From positions 930,001-994,000 of the forward strand of contig CAWBYP010000002.1 in assembly GCA_963793005.1 (NCBI GenBank): 64,000 bases of DNA, written 5' to 3'. The notes under the pieces were generated by a model. It worked only from the letters and a program-made list of their open reading frames with translations, had not been told where the DNA came from and searched no databases. The position numbers were made by a program, and so were the translations under genes. Every line of letters begins with the position of its first letter. Within the stretch, counting starts at the first letter, position 1. This DNA comes from RPQJ01 sp963793005 (lineage in GTDB: Bacteria; Pseudomonadota; Gammaproteobacteria; Steroidobacterales; Steroidobacteraceae). This document shows positions 25,021 through 34,710 of this stretch, in pieces.

Positions 25021-26496
25021 TCAGGAGCTCCGCGCAAGCGAAGCAAGCCGTCGCCGCTGCAGTTTCCCGGCAGCCGTCCTCGGCAGGCTGGTCACGAACT
25101 GGAATTCGCGCGGCTGCTTGTAGCCAGCAAGACGATCGCTGCAGTACGCCGACAGTGTGGCGGCGTCGGCCACTGCCTCATCACGCAGTACGATCCACGC
25201 CACGACTCGCGCACCGAGATCTGCATCCGGCAGGCTGGCCACGCCGGCTTCTGCAACCGATGGGTGTCCGAGCAGCACCGCCTCGACTTCCGCGGGATAC
25301 ACGTTCTCGCCGCCGGACACGATCAGGTCGTCGCGCCGGTCCAGGACGTGAAGCCCGCCCTCCGCGTCCAGCAACCCGACATCGCCGGTATGGAGCCAGC
25401 CGTCACGGATCACGTGCGCAGTTGCCTCCTCGTTTCCCAGATATCCGGCCATCACTGTCGGACCACGCACCAGTATTTCGCCGGGCTCCCCGACCGCTGC
25501 ATCCCGACCACCCATGACGACGCGCAGTTCGGTGCCCTGCAACGGAAACATCGGTGGTGGTGCTGTCGTGGGCGCAGCGCGCTGCCGCGCGGTCGCGACC
25601 TGGGAGGTGGCCTCCGTGAGCCCGTAGGTGCTGAAAACCGGATAGCCCAGGCCTGCTGCGCGCGCGAGCAATTCGGGCGGTGCAGCGGCGCCACCAAGCA
25701 GCAGCACGTCGAGGCCGGCGGGCGCGGGCCGGCCGGCCCGATGCTCGAGCAGGCGCGAGAGCATCGTCGGAACCAGCGAGACGCCGGCGATCTCGCCCGA
25801 CTCCAGCGCGTCGCTGACTTCGGCGACTTCGAACCTCGACAGCAGGCGGACAGGGCCGCCGTACAGCATGCTGCGCACCAGTATCGACAGCCCGCCGACG
25901 TGAAACAGCGGCATGCAGGACAACCAGCGCTTGCCGACCGCCGGCCCGAGGCGCTCGAGCGCGCCGGCCGCACTGGCCGCGAAGTTTCCCCAGCTCAGGC
26001 ATGCACCCTTCGCACGCCCGGAGGTACCAGACGTGAACAGCACCGCGAGCGTCGATTCACTTGCGGCGCCTTCGCCCGGCAAGCGCGCCGGGGCCTGCGG
26101 CAGCGCGTCGAACACCGGCGCATCCGCGGCGACGAGACCCGGCAACTGCGAGCGGATCGTCGCCAGGCGCGCATCGCCGCCATCGCAGAGCAGGTACTGC
26201 GCGCGCGAATCGGCGAGTTGCTGCACCAGTTCTGCCGCCGTGAGCCGGGCATTGAGGGGCAGCACGACGCGGCCCGCGAGGGCCACCGCGCAGAACCATG
26301 CGACGAACCGCGCGTCACCCGGCATCAGGATCGCGATCGGGCCGTCGCCAGGCGGTGCCGCAGCAAGCAGGTGTGTCGCGCCCCGTGCTGCGCGATCCGC
26401 CAGGTCGGCAAAGGTCCAGCGCTGTTCGCGAGACTCGATCGCGATCGCAGCCGGGTTCTGCTCGATGCGCGACCGGAGTGCGAGCGCCAGGTTCAC
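25021..26496 (-). CDS. menE: o-Succinylbenzoate-CoA ligase
   Basis: 491 residues of the ANL adenylating superfamily. A3 motif FTSGTSGRAKG, A5 region STYGLTEATSQ, DGWLHTGDVG with the A7 aspartate, and C-terminal PRTAAGKLQRRRL with the catalytic lysine. Its place in an otherwise complete men operon supports the o-succinylbenzoate substrate over a generic acyl-CoA ligase. The GTG start at 26496 overlaps the menC stop as GTGA. The frame is open to 26595, but that extension covers menC and lacks similarity. Confidence 0.92.
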   Translation of the reverse strand: MNLALALRSRIEQNPAAIAIESREQRWTFADLADRAARGATHLLAAAPPGDGPIAILMPGDARFVAWFCAVALAGRVVLPLNARLTAAELVQQLADSRAQYLLCDGGDARLATIRSQLPGLVAADAPVFDALPQAPARLPGEGAASESTLAVLFTSGTSGRAKGACLSWGNFAASAAGALERLGPAVGKRWLSCMPLFHVGGLSILVRSMLYGGPVRLLSRFEVAEVSDALESGEIAGVSLVPTMLSRLLEHRAGRPAPAGLDVLLLGGAAAPPELLARAAGLGYPVFSTYGLTEATSQVATARQRAAPTTAPPPMFPLQGTELRVVMGGRDAAVGEPGEILVRGPTVMAGYLGNEEATAHVIRDGWLHTGDVGLLDAEGGLHVLDRRDDLIVSGGENVYPAEVEAVLLGHPSVAEAGVASLPDADLGARVVAWIVLRDEAVADAATLSAYCSDRLAGYKQPREFQFVTSLPRTAAGKLQRRRLASLARSS

Positions 26497-27600
26497 AGCG
26501 TGATCCCCAGGCCGGGCGAACTGGCGACCACCGCAACGCCGTTGCGACAGACAACCGGATCGGCAACGTCGTTGGAGAACAAGCCAGTCGTGCACAGGCC
26601 ATGACAGGCACCAGGATCGCCCCAGGCCGCCGCGCAGTGCAGGGCATGCCGTGCGCCCACGGCGCTCTCGAACGCGTGGGAGAAAACGACGTCGCAGCCG
26701 GATCGGCGGGCACGGTTCGCGATCGCGAGCGCCTGCGCCGGGCCGCCGAGCATCGCCGGCTTCAACACCAGTACGTCCACGGCGCCGGACTCGAGCAGGT
26801 GTTGTGCGTCCCGCTCTGTCGCAACTGACTCGTCTGCTGCGATTCGAATCAGGTCGAGCCGACGCAAGCGGCCAAGCGCCATCTCGTCACCCGGTGCGAC
26901 AGGCTGCTCCACGTATTCAAAGTCAAATCCGGCAAGGGACTGGAACGCCTGTCGTGCGTCGCTCTCCGACCACGCGCCATTTGCATCGCCCCGCAGGCGG
27001 AAGCCTTCTCCCAGTCCTTCGCGGGCGGCACGCGCGCGGACGCAGTCCTCTTCGAGGCTCCCGCCGCCGAGCTTGATCTTGGCGGCACGGTATCCGGCGG
27101 CGCGCACGCTCGCCGCCTCGCGACGCAATGCGTCAGGCGATCGCTCGACGAGCAGCGACACTCACCGGCACTTCGCCAAGCGCAGCTCGATCGGCCACAC
27201 CGTCACGCCGGGCGAGGGGCTGGACGCAGGACGCGGCCAGATGCGCTGCGAGCGAGCGCCCGGCGCGCCGCGCCGCGAGGTCCCAGAGCGCGCCCTGTAG
27301 GGCGGCGCGCGCTGCAGGCGCTTCGCCGAGCCGGCTCGCCGCACCCACCGGCCACTCGCCGGGCTCGACATCGGCGCCGGCCAGCAGTCGGGCCACGTCC
27401 TCGAGCGCAGCGAGCGCCTCGGCTTCGCTCTCTGTCCCAAAGCCCGGCCAGGGAGCGGCCTCACCGTATCCGTGGCGGCCCTCCGAGTCTTCCAGCACAA
27501 AGATCACGCTCGCGCGCGAAGTGAACTCGCCGTGCGAAGTGAATACGGGCCGTGCGAACTCGAGTCGCGCCATGCGCGCCCGGGCCCCGGCCAGCCTCAC
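26493..27600 (-). CDS. menC: o-Succinylbenzoate synthase, one frameshift in this sequence
   Basis: An enolase-superfamily enzyme that dehydrates SHCHC to o-succinylbenzoate. The N-terminal capping domain reads from GTG 27600 (GTGA overlap with the menA stop; ATG 27573 is an alternative) to LGEVPVSV at about 27160. The barrel domain then continues in the next frame with LLVERSPDALRREA. All catalytic positions are intact: the KIK pair in AAKIKLGG, D in RGDANGAWS, E in YVEQP, D in AADESVA and K in VLVLKPAMLGG. The span is 3n+1 bases. One extra G (a forward-strand C near 27156) restores VPVSVLLVERSP. Read literally the gene is broken; the intact active site and operon suggest an artefact or a very recent mutation. 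Confidence 0.88.
27154..27161. other. Frameshift site in menC
   Basis: The frame carrying LGEVPVSV ends in AARRAIA and a stop shortly after this point, while the conserved barrel sequence is readable one base out of phase. Removing one base here joins the two halves. Confidence 0.8.
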
Positions 27601-28481
27601 AGCGCGAGGCCGACCGCGAGCAGCAGGCCGAAGACGACCTCGAGCCTTGCGGTCTTCACCAGGCAGCCGTTCAGCGCCAGGCCCCGTTCGTGGCGCATGC
27701 GCGCCGCAAGGCTTAGCGCGAGCGGCAGTGACAGCCAGGGCAGCATCACCCCGGCGCCCGCGAGCCCGCGAGCCCACAGCAGCGGCGACACCAGGTAGGC
27801 AATGGCCAGCAGCAGCAGGTAGTAGTTGCGGGTTGCGCGCTCGCCCAGCCGTACCGCCAGGGTGTGCTTGCCCGCTCGCGCGTCGGTCTCGATGTCGCGG
27901 AGGTTGTTGACCACCAGGATCGCCGTGGCCAGCGCACCGATCGGCACCGATGCCCAGAGCACCAGCTGCGACACGGCCTTTGCCTGGACGAAGTAGGTGC
28001 CGGCGACTGCCCCGAATCCGAAGAACAGGAACACGCTCAGGTCACCGAGGCCGAGGTAACCGTAGGGCTTCGGCCCGCCGGTGTAGAGGTAAGCTGCGGC
28101 AATCGACAGCAGTCCCAGTGCCATCACCGGCCAGCCGGCCACGGCCGTCAGGTAGATACCGATCACCAGCGCAGCTGCGAAAGCCGCCCACATCGCACGC
28201 TTCATCTGGGCCGCGGTGATCCAGCCCTGTTGCGTCGCGCGCTGCGGCCCGAGCCGGTCCGCGTTGTCTGCTCCACGCTCGAAATCGAATACGTCGTTTG
28301 CGAAATTCGCGCCGACCTGCAGCAGTGACGCGCCGACCAGTGCCGCGAGCGCCGGACCCGCCACGAACACGCCGTCGGCCCATGCAGCACCGGCGCCGAC
28401 GAGGACCGGCGCAGCAGACGCGGTGAGCGTTGCCGGCCGGATCGCCAGCCACCAGGCCGAACGTGCGCTTATGGACGCCAT
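27597..28481 (-). CDS. menA: 1,4-Dihydroxy-2-naphthoate polyprenyltransferase
   Basis: 294 residues, UbiA-type integral membrane prenyltransferase with eight or nine hydrophobic helices. The two aspartate motifs are present: NDVFDFERGADNADR, and DIETDARAGKHTLAVRLG preceded by NNLR. It attaches the polyprenyl chain to DHNA with loss of CO2. Located between menB and menC, its start overlaps menB by 13 bases and its stop overlaps menC (GTGA). In Escherichia coli menA is outside the men operon, so inclusion here is a difference worth noting. Confidence 0.95.
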   Translation of the reverse strand: MASISARSAWWLAIRPATLTASAAPVLVGAGAAWADGVFVAGPALAALVGASLLQVGANFANDVFDFERGADNADRLGPQRATQQGWITAAQMKRAMWAAFAAALVIGIYLTAVAGWPVMALGLLSIAAAYLYTGGPKPYGYLGLGDLSVFLFFGFGAVAGTYFVQAKAVSQLVLWASVPIGALATAILVVNNLRDIETDARAGKHTLAVRLGERATRNYYLLLLAIAYLVSPLLWARGLAGAGVMLPWLSLPLALSLAARMRHERGLALNGCLVKTARLEVVFGLLLAVGLAL

Positions 28482-29314
28482 GGGAATCTCGAGAAGTCCG
28501 GAGGCCGCTTCTCGTTATAGGCGTCGCGGCCCTCCTGGGCTTCCTCGGACATGTAGAACAGCTGTGTTGCGTGGCCCGCCAGCTCCTGGATGCCCGCCTG
28601 CCCGTCGAGCTCGGCGTTGAATGCAGCCTTGAGGCAGCGGATCGCGAACGGGCTGTGCTGAAGGATGCGTCTCCCCCAGGCCACGGCAGTCGCCTCGAGG
28701 TCGGCGAGCGGCACGACCTTGTTGACCAGGCCCATCGCGAGCGCCTCCTGCGCGTCATATTGCTCGCACAGGTACCAGATCTCGCGGGCCTTCTTCTGCC
28801 CTACGATCCGCGCGAGGTACGAGGAACCGAACCCGCCGTCGAACGAGCCGACGCGCGGACCGGTCTGCCCGAAGCGCGCATTTTCCGCTGCGATGGTCAG
28901 GTCGCACACCACGTGCAGCACGTGGCCGCCACCGATGGCATAACCCGCCACGGCCGCGATCACGACCTTCGGCAGCGAACGGATCAGGCGTTGCAGGTCG
29001 AGCACGTTCAGGCGCGGCACCCCGTCGTCGCCCATGTAGCCCTCGTTGCCGCGGATGCGCTGGTCGCCACCCGAACAGAAGGCCAGGTCACCTTCGCCAG
29101 TGAAGATGATCACGCCGATCGTGCCGTCCTCGCGTGCCCGCGAAAACGCGTCGATCAGCTCGAACAGCGTCTTCGGACGGAATGCATTGCGCACCTCGGG
29201 CCGGCAGATCGTGATCCTGGCGAGGCCGCCGTCCCTCTCGAAACGGATGTCTTCGTAGGCGCGCACGGGCTGCCAGTCCGGCATGCCCCCCAGCGCCCCG
29301 GTCGTGTCGGTCAT
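28469..29314 (-). CDS. menB: 1,4-Dihydroxy-2-naphthoyl-CoA synthase
   Basis: 281 residues of the crotonase fold. FCSGGDQRIRG and AGYAIGGGHVLHVVCDL form the oxyanion-hole region. GQTGPRVGSFDGGFGSSYLAR is characteristic of MenB, as is the C-terminal EEAQEGRDAYNEKRPPDF. It cyclises o-succinylbenzoyl-CoA. The ATG overlaps the menH stop by one base (TAATG), and its 3' end overlaps menA. Confidence 0.97.
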   Translation of the reverse strand: MTDTTGALGGMPDWQPVRAYEDIRFERDGGLARITICRPEVRNAFRPKTLFELIDAFSRAREDGTIGVIIFTGEGDLAFCSGGDQRIRGNEGYMGDDGVPRLNVLDLQRLIRSLPKVVIAAVAGYAIGGGHVLHVVCDLTIAAENARFGQTGPRVGSFDGGFGSSYLARIVGQKKAREIWYLCEQYDAQEALAMGLVNKVVPLADLEATAVAWGRRILQHSPFAIRCLKAAFNAELDGQAGIQELAGHATQLFYMSEEAQEGRDAYNEKRPPDFSRFPWRP

Positions 29315-30159
29315 TACGCGGTCTCCTGGTCGAAATACGAATGCGTGACCTGCAACGGGCTCGATGCCCGGCGCAGGAAATCCATGGCAACGCGCACCAA
29401 GGTGTCGCGCTGCTCGAGGTGCACGGCGTGGCCGGCGTCGGCGATCTCGCAGGTCTCGGCTGCTGGCAGGCGTGCGGCCAGGTCACGTCCGGCATCCACA
29501 AAAGCGCGGTCGAGCTCGCCCGCGACCAGCAGCACCGGCACCTTGACCCGGGCGAGTTCATCGAACAGTGGCGGCTGTGCCGCGGGTCCGAGTCCACGCA
29601 GGCTCGCCGCGAGTTCATGGGCATCGTTGGCCAGCCGCGCGCGACGCTGCTCGGCCACGAATGCCGCGCCCATCTGCTGCTGCGTTGCGATGAGCGGCAT
29701 GGCCATCCATTGGTCCACGAACGCCTCGATACCGTCGGACTCGATGCGCAGCGCAAGCAACTCGTCCTCGCGCCGCCGGACCTGCCTCGCTGCCGCATCC
29801 GCAATGCCGGCGCGTGCGCCGATCAGCACCAGCGATGCAACACTGTCGGGATGGCGCACGGCACAGCCGAGCGCAAGCCGGGCACCCATCGAATAGCCGA
29901 GCCAGTGCGCGCGCTCGTGGCCGGCAGACTCGAGCGTCGCGGCGAGGTCGCGCAGGCACTGTTCAAATTCGTATTGTCCATCTTCGGCACGCCCGACCGA
30001 GCGCCCGTGACCGGGAAGGTCCGGCACGATCGTTTCGAATTCGCCCGCAAGCGCCTGCGAGAGGTCACGCATGCCGGCTGCGCTGCCGGTGTAGCCGTGC
30101 AGGATCACGAGCGCCGGACCCTTCCCGCGGCGCTCGAATTGCAGTGGTCGCCCGCTCAC
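29314..30159 (-). CDS. menH: SHCHC synthase (MenH-type alpha/beta hydrolase)
   Basis: 281 residues. Nucleophile elbow GYSMGAR, oxyanion segment LHGYTGSAAGM, PDLPGHGRS, and the catalytic histidine in DAGHAVHLEQ match 2-succinyl-6-hydroxy-2,4-cyclohexadiene-1-carboxylate synthase. It eliminates pyruvate from the MenD product. The start is GTG 30159, overlapping the menD stop as GTGA. The position between menD and menB supports the specific assignment over a general hydrolase. Confidence 0.92.
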   Translation of the reverse strand: MSGRPLQFERRGKGPALVILHGYTGSAAGMRDLSQALAGEFETIVPDLPGHGRSVGRAEDGQYEFEQCLRDLAATLESAGHERAHWLGYSMGARLALGCAVRHPDSVASLVLIGARAGIADAAARQVRRREDELLALRIESDGIEAFVDQWMAMPLIATQQQMGAAFVAEQRRARLANDAHELAASLRGLGPAAQPPLFDELARVKVPVLLVAGELDRAFVDAGRDLAARLPAAETCEIADAGHAVHLEQRDTLVRVAMDFLRRASSPLQVTHSYFDQETA

Positions 30160-32048
30160 CCGTTGATCTCCCGGTCGAGCGCAGCACCGACGGCCGCGTG
30201 CAGCGACAGGTGGAACGCAGTGTTGATCGCGCGATCCACCTTGACCTCGATCACGTGCAGGCCACCCTTGAGCGCGCGTGACAGCGCGGCGCGGAATTCA
30301 GTCGCGGACTGGACACCCTCCGCATTCCACCCGAGGCCACGCGCGAGGCTGCACAGGTCGAGGCCGTGCGGCGTGGCGAACACGCGTTCGAACAACGGCC
30401 GTGGAACCGTCCGGGCCGCGGGCAGGTATTCGAATATTCCACCGCCGTCGTCGTTCGCGACGACGATCGTGAGGTCAGCCTGCTGCATGCTGCCGGCCAG
30501 CAGGCCGGCGACGTCGTGCAGCAGCGCAATGTCTCCGCACCACAGCACGGTGGGCACGCCGAGCCCCGACGCAGCGCCCAGCGCCGAAGACACGAGTCCG
30601 TCGATGCCGTTCACGCCACGGTTTGCCATCACGCGCAGCGCGTCGCTGCGTGGACCGGCGAACGCGTCGATCTCGCGGATCGCCATGCTGTTGGCGACAT
30701 ACAGCGTGGCATCGGCAGGGACATGCATCCAGAGCTCGCCGGCGAGATGAGGCGCGAGGAAACGTTGCTCCAACCCAATGACGGCGTCGGAAGCGGCCCG
30801 CGCCACCCGGTCGGCGCGCTGCCAGGTGCCCCGCCACGAGTTCGCCTTCGCGACCTCGATCGCGACGCTCGAATCCGCGACACCGGGCTCCACGGCCGGT
30901 ACCGCTGCCGCTGCCGCTGCCGCTGCGAGCGTGCAGAACTGCCGCGCGTTTGCCCGGATCGAACGTGTCGCTCGGTGCTGGGGATCCTGGAATCCGCCTG
31001 CTTCATCGACCAGCCACAACTCGGCGGACTCGTGCCGCGCGACCCAATCGTTGATCGCCCTGCTGGTCGAGGGCCCGCCGAAGCGCACGACCAGGTCGGG
31101 GCGCAACAGGTTCGCAACCGCCGCGTTTCGAAGCAGCAGGTCCGCACCATGTACCAGGCTTCCGTCGAGCGCATCACCCGCGCGCAGACCCGACGCGGGA
31201 TCGGCCAGCACCGGCCACCCGAGCACACGGGCCAGTGATTCGGCGGCGGCAGCCAGCGACGGATCCCAGTTACCGGGACCGAAGACCAGGACGCCGCGCG
31301 TGGCACGACCGAGTCGGCAACCAAGTTCGTGTGCCAGCTCGCGACCCGGCTCCCGCGTCGCCCCGGGGCCAGGCCAGTCGCCCGGGTCGCTGCCCGGACG
31401 GCTGGCAACTGCATCGTGATTGCCGCCGACACCGCGAACCCCCGGCTCTGCACCAGGCTGCACGGACGCCGGCGTATCGAGGACCGCGGGCAGCAACGGC
31501 TCCCGGAACGGCAGGTTCAGGTGGACCGGCCCGGGCACGGCACCGGTCGCCTCCGCGACTGCGCGTCGGCCCAGCGCCCTTGCATAGCGGATCTCGTTGG
31601 CGCGCTCGCCCGGACAGGGCGCTTCCTCGCTCCAGCGCGTGAATCCTGCGTAGAGGAAACGCTGTTCCATCGTCTGGGGGGCACCCCAGGCGCGCAGTTC
31701 CGGCGGACGATCAGCGGTCAGCACGACCAGCGGCACGCGTGCCTGGGATGCCTCTGCCACGGCAGGAAGGAAATTAGCGCCGGCCGTACCCGACGTGCAG
31801 ACGAGCACGACCGGCCTTCCGGCCGCCTTCGCGTACCCGAGCGCCTGGAAAGCCGCGCAACGCTCGTCCACTTGAACGCCCTGCAGCAGGCCAGGTCGCT
31901 CGGCGAGTGCCAGTGCGAGCGGCGTGGAGCGCGAACCCGGGCAGAGGAATGCGGCGGCGATGCCTGCATCGTGCAGGCTCTCGACCAGCGCCCGCGCAAA
32001 GCGCAGGTTCGAGTCGCCCACGTCGATCGCACCGACGCTGTCGTTCAT
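30156..32048 (-). CDS. menD: 2-Succinyl-5-enolpyruvyl-6-hydroxy-3-cyclohexene-1-carboxylate synthase
   Basis: 630 residues, thiamine-diphosphate enzyme. CPGSRSTPLALALAERP and the activating glutamate in VDERCAAFQALG are at the N-terminus. The ThDP/Mg motif CGDIALLHDVAGLL...ANDDGGGIFEYLP is in the C-terminal third. Adds succinic semialdehyde, derived from 2-oxoglutarate, to isochorismate. It starts at ATG 32048, overlapping the menF stop (TGATG). It is slightly longer than the E. coli protein because of a glycine/proline-rich linker around residues 195-230. Confidence 0.96.
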   Translation of the reverse strand: MNDSVGAIDVGDSNLRFARALVESLHDAGIAAAFLCPGSRSTPLALALAERPGLLQGVQVDERCAAFQALGYAKAAGRPVVLVCTSGTAGANFLPAVAEASQARVPLVVLTADRPPELRAWGAPQTMEQRFLYAGFTRWSEEAPCPGERANEIRYARALGRRAVAEATGAVPGPVHLNLPFREPLLPAVLDTPASVQPGAEPGVRGVGGNHDAVASRPGSDPGDWPGPGATREPGRELAHELGCRLGRATRGVLVFGPGNWDPSLAAAAESLARVLGWPVLADPASGLRAGDALDGSLVHGADLLLRNAAVANLLRPDLVVRFGGPSTSRAINDWVARHESAELWLVDEAGGFQDPQHRATRSIRANARQFCTLAAAAAAAAVPAVEPGVADSSVAIEVAKANSWRGTWQRADRVARAASDAVIGLEQRFLAPHLAGELWMHVPADATLYVANSMAIREIDAFAGPRSDALRVMANRGVNGIDGLVSSALGAASGLGVPTVLWCGDIALLHDVAGLLAGSMQQADLTIVVANDDGGGIFEYLPAARTVPRPLFERVFATPHGLDLCSLARGLGWNAEGVQSATEFRAALSRALKGGLHVIEVKVDRAINTAFHLSLHAAVGAALDREING

Positions 32049-33337
32049 CAGGGCGCCCCCCACAGCAGCGGACCCAGCACGGTCCGCAACTTCAATTCGG
32101 TCTCGGTGAATTCGGCCATGGGCTGCGATCGCTCGACGATTCCGGCGCCCGCCCACGCGGTGGCGTTGCGCCCGCGCACCAGGGCCGAGCGCAAGGCTAC
32201 CGCAAACTCGCCATCACCGTCCGACTGCACGAAGCCCACCGGACCCGCGAACCAGCCGCGCTCGGTAGCCTCGTTCTGATCGAGCCAGCTCAGCGCCGCT
32301 TCGCGCGGGGCGCCGCCAACGGCAGGCGTCGGATGCATGCGGCCAACGAGTTCCAGGAGCGCAGCAGGAGACCGATCACGACGACGCGCCTTTATTTCGG
32401 TACACAGGTGCTGCACCGTGCGGGTCCGAAGCAGGCTCGGCTCACGGGCGACCTGCACGTCGTCGCAGCACTCGTCCAGCACCGATCGAAGGTACTGCAC
32501 GACGACCGCGTGCTCGGCGCCATTCTTGCTGCTGTCGCGCAGCGCCTCGCCCAGCGCATGGTCGGCCGTCCGCGACGCGCCACGAGGCGCGGTGCCAGCG
32601 AGCGCGGCAGTCTGCACCCACTGTCCCTGTGCCCTGAGCAGTCGCTCCGGGCTAGCGCCGAGGAACACGGTCGGCCCGTCACCGACGGCAAACAGCGTGC
32701 AGGTGGGGAATCGCTCGCGCAGCGCGACCAGCCACGCGATCGGGTCGATGTCGGAGCCGGCCGTGACGTGCACGGCCCGCGCGAGCACGACCTTCTGCAA
32801 CTGTCCGGCGCGAATGTCGTCGAGGATCCGCTGCACCTGCTCGACGTAGGCGTCACGACCACCGTTGACGATCTCGACCACGCCGCGCACCGGGTGTCCG
32901 AGCGCTACAGGTCGCGGACGCAGGTTGATCCAGGCACTGCCCGCACGCGAGACGCGCGTGGACCGGTCCCCGTCGCTCCAGAACGCGACCTCGGGCAACC
33001 GCAACTCACCGTCGGGGAAGCCCTGCCACAGCCCTCCAGGCGCCTGCGACGGTGCGAAGGCAAAGCCGCCCAGCAGATGAGCAACGCGCGCACCGTCGCC
33101 CTCCCAGCTGATCGTGTCGAACAATTCCTGCGCCGCGGTCCCGGCCGCGCGGAACCGCCCGGCGCCCGCAGATGTCAGCCGGGCGGCAGACCCGACGCCC
33201 ACGCGATAGCGGCCCGCCGAGGGCTGCTCCCAGAAGAAACGCGGCGCGGTCCCGGCCGCCGCGAAGACCTCGAGCGGGTCGACCAAGGCGCAGGATTCGG
33301 AGCGCATGTGGAGAGGCTGTCTCGTCACGGTCGACAC
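32048..33337 (-). CDS. menF: Isochorismate synthase
   Basis: About 429 residues, a chorismate-utilising enzyme. LQKVVLARA holds the general-base lysine and LGASPERLLRA the conserved glutamate. GTAPRG and the end VGFVQSDGDGEFAVALRSALV plus GAGIVERSQPMAE complete the family signature. It converts chorismate to isochorismate for menaquinone. I prefer GTG 33337 (AGCAGG a few bases upstream); ATG 33361 and ATG 33307 are also in frame. First gene of the men operon; 118 bases separate it from the divergent cyclophilin gene. Confidence 0.93.
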   Translation of the reverse strand: MSTVTRQPLHMRSESCALVDPLEVFAAAGTAPRFFWEQPSAGRYRVGVGSAARLTSAGAGRFRAAGTAAQELFDTISWEGDGARVAHLLGGFAFAPSQAPGGLWQGFPDGELRLPEVAFWSDGDRSTRVSRAGSAWINLRPRPVALGHPVRGVVEIVNGGRDAYVEQVQRILDDIRAGQLQKVVLARAVHVTAGSDIDPIAWLVALRERFPTCTLFAVGDGPTVFLGASPERLLRAQGQWVQTAALAGTAPRGASRTADHALGEALRDSSKNGAEHAVVVQYLRSVLDECCDDVQVAREPSLLRTRTVQHLCTEIKARRRDRSPAALLELVGRMHPTPAVGGAPREAALSWLDQNEATERGWFAGPVGFVQSDGDGEFAVALRSALVRGRNATAWAGAGIVERSQPMAEFTETELKLRTVLGPLLWGAP

Positions 33338-33455
33338 TTTACCTGCTGGCACGCCCGGCATAGTACGCAGGCTCCGCAGCCCGCCGCCGGGCGTGACATC
33401 CGGGCCGCGTCCATTCAATATTCCGGCCCCGCCAGATACTGCACGGACTCCAGCC

Positions 33456-33950
33456 ATGATTCGATTCGAGACCACGCTGGGCAACTTCACGATCGAGCTT
33501 TTCGAGAAGGAAGCCCCTATTTCGAGCAAGAACTTCCTCGACTACGTCGACTCCGGGCACTTTGATGGCACGGTGTTCCACCGCGTGATCCCGGGATTCG
33601 TGATCCAGGGCGGCGGCCTCACCGCGGACATGCGCCAGAAGGCGACGCGGGCACCGATCCGCAACGAGGCCGACAACGGCCTCAAGAACCGGCGCGGCAC
33701 GCTTTCCATGGCGCGCACCAACGACCCCCACAGCGCCACCGCCCAGTTCTTCGTCAACCTGGTCGATAACGTGTCCCTGGACCCGGGCCGCGGCGGTGCC
33801 GGGTACGCCGTGTTCGGCCATGTGACCGAGGGCATGGACGTCGTGGACAAGATTGCGGCCGTGAAGACCGGCAACAAGGGCGGCCACCAGGACGTGCCGG
33901 TGACGCCGGTCGAGGTGACGAGCGCAAAGCGGGTCGCGGCGGCCGGCTGA
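33456..33950 (+). CDS. ppiB: Peptidyl-prolyl cis-trans isomerase, cyclophilin type
   Basis: 164 residues from ATG 33456, beginning MIRFETTLGNFTIELF. Cyclophilin motifs: FHRVIPGFVIQGGG with the catalytic arginine, SMARTNDPHSATAQFFVNL, and VFGHVTEGMDVVDKI. There is no signal peptide, so it is a cytoplasmic PpiB type. The frame extends upstream to 33306 without similarity. mtgA follows 30 bases downstream. Confidence 0.95.
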   Translation: MIRFETTLGNFTIELFEKEAPISSKNFLDYVDSGHFDGTVFHRVIPGFVIQGGGLTADMRQKATRAPIRNEADNGLKNRRGTLSMARTNDPHSATAQFFVNLVDNVSLDPGRGGAGYAVFGHVTEGMDVVDKIAAVKTGNKGGHQDVPVTPVEVTSAKRVAAAG

Positions 33951-33980
33951 GCCGCGGGTCCGCCGAGCCGGCATTTCCGA

Positions 33981-34703
33981 GTGGCCAGGCGCCGCAAACC
34001 CTTCGTGCGGCTGTTGCGCGGGCTCGGCCTCGCGCTCGCCGCCTGGGCCGCTGTCACTGCAGGCGTCGTGGTGGCATTGCGCTGGATCGATCCCCCATTC
34101 ACGTCCTTCATGGTCCAGAGCCGGGTCGCCGCGCTCTTTGCTGACCGGCCGGGCTACGACTTCGACTACCAGTGGCGGGACTGGGACCAGATCTCGCCAA
34201 ATGCAGCCCTGGCGGTGGTCGCCGCCGAGGACCAGAAGTTCCCGCTTCACCACGGCTTCGACTTCAAGCAAATCGACAAGGCGCTGCAGGATCGCCAACG
34301 AGGCAGGCACGTGCGTGGCGCCAGCACGATCTCGCAGCAGGTGGCCAAGAACCTGTTCCTGTGGCCCGGGCAGAGCTGGTTCCGCAAGGGTCTCGAGGCC
34401 GGTATTACTGTGCTGATCGAACTGGCGTGGAGCAAACAGCGCATCCTCGAGGTGTACCTGAACCTGGCCGAATTCGGCCGCGGAACCTTCGGGGTACAGG
34501 CCGCGAGCCGCAGGTTTCTCCACAAGGACGCCTCTCGACTCACGCGCGCCGACGCGGCGCTGCTGGCCGCGGTGCTGCCCGCGCCGAACCGCTTCCGCGT
34601 GGACGCGCCGTCGAACTACGTCAGGCGACGCCAGGCCTGGATCCAGCGGCAGATGGCCTCACTCGGTGGCACCAGCTACGTGCAGGGCCTGGACCAGCAA
34701 TAA
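33981..34703 (+). CDS. mtgA: Monofunctional peptidoglycan glycosyltransferase
   Basis: 240 residues. A single N-terminal membrane anchor (about residues 12-35) is followed by the GT51 domain: AAEDQKFPLHHGFDF with the catalytic glutamate, RGASTISQQVAKNLFLW, and LEVYLNLAEFGRGTFGVQAAS. Polymerises lipid II into glycan strands in the periplasm, with no transpeptidase domain. It starts at GTG 33981 and ends 7 bases before the monooxygenase gene. It complements the RodA/PBP2 machinery encoded at 50-58 kb. Confidence 0.96.
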   Translation: MARRRKPFVRLLRGLGLALAAWAAVTAGVVVALRWIDPPFTSFMVQSRVAALFADRPGYDFDYQWRDWDQISPNAALAVVAAEDQKFPLHHGFDFKQIDKALQDRQRGRHVRGASTISQQVAKNLFLWPGQSWFRKGLEAGITVLIELAWSKQRILEVYLNLAEFGRGTFGVQAASRRFLHKDASRLTRADAALLAAVLPAPNRFRVDAPSNYVRRRQAWIQRQMASLGGTSYVQGLDQQ

Positions 34704-34710
34704 TGCCCAC

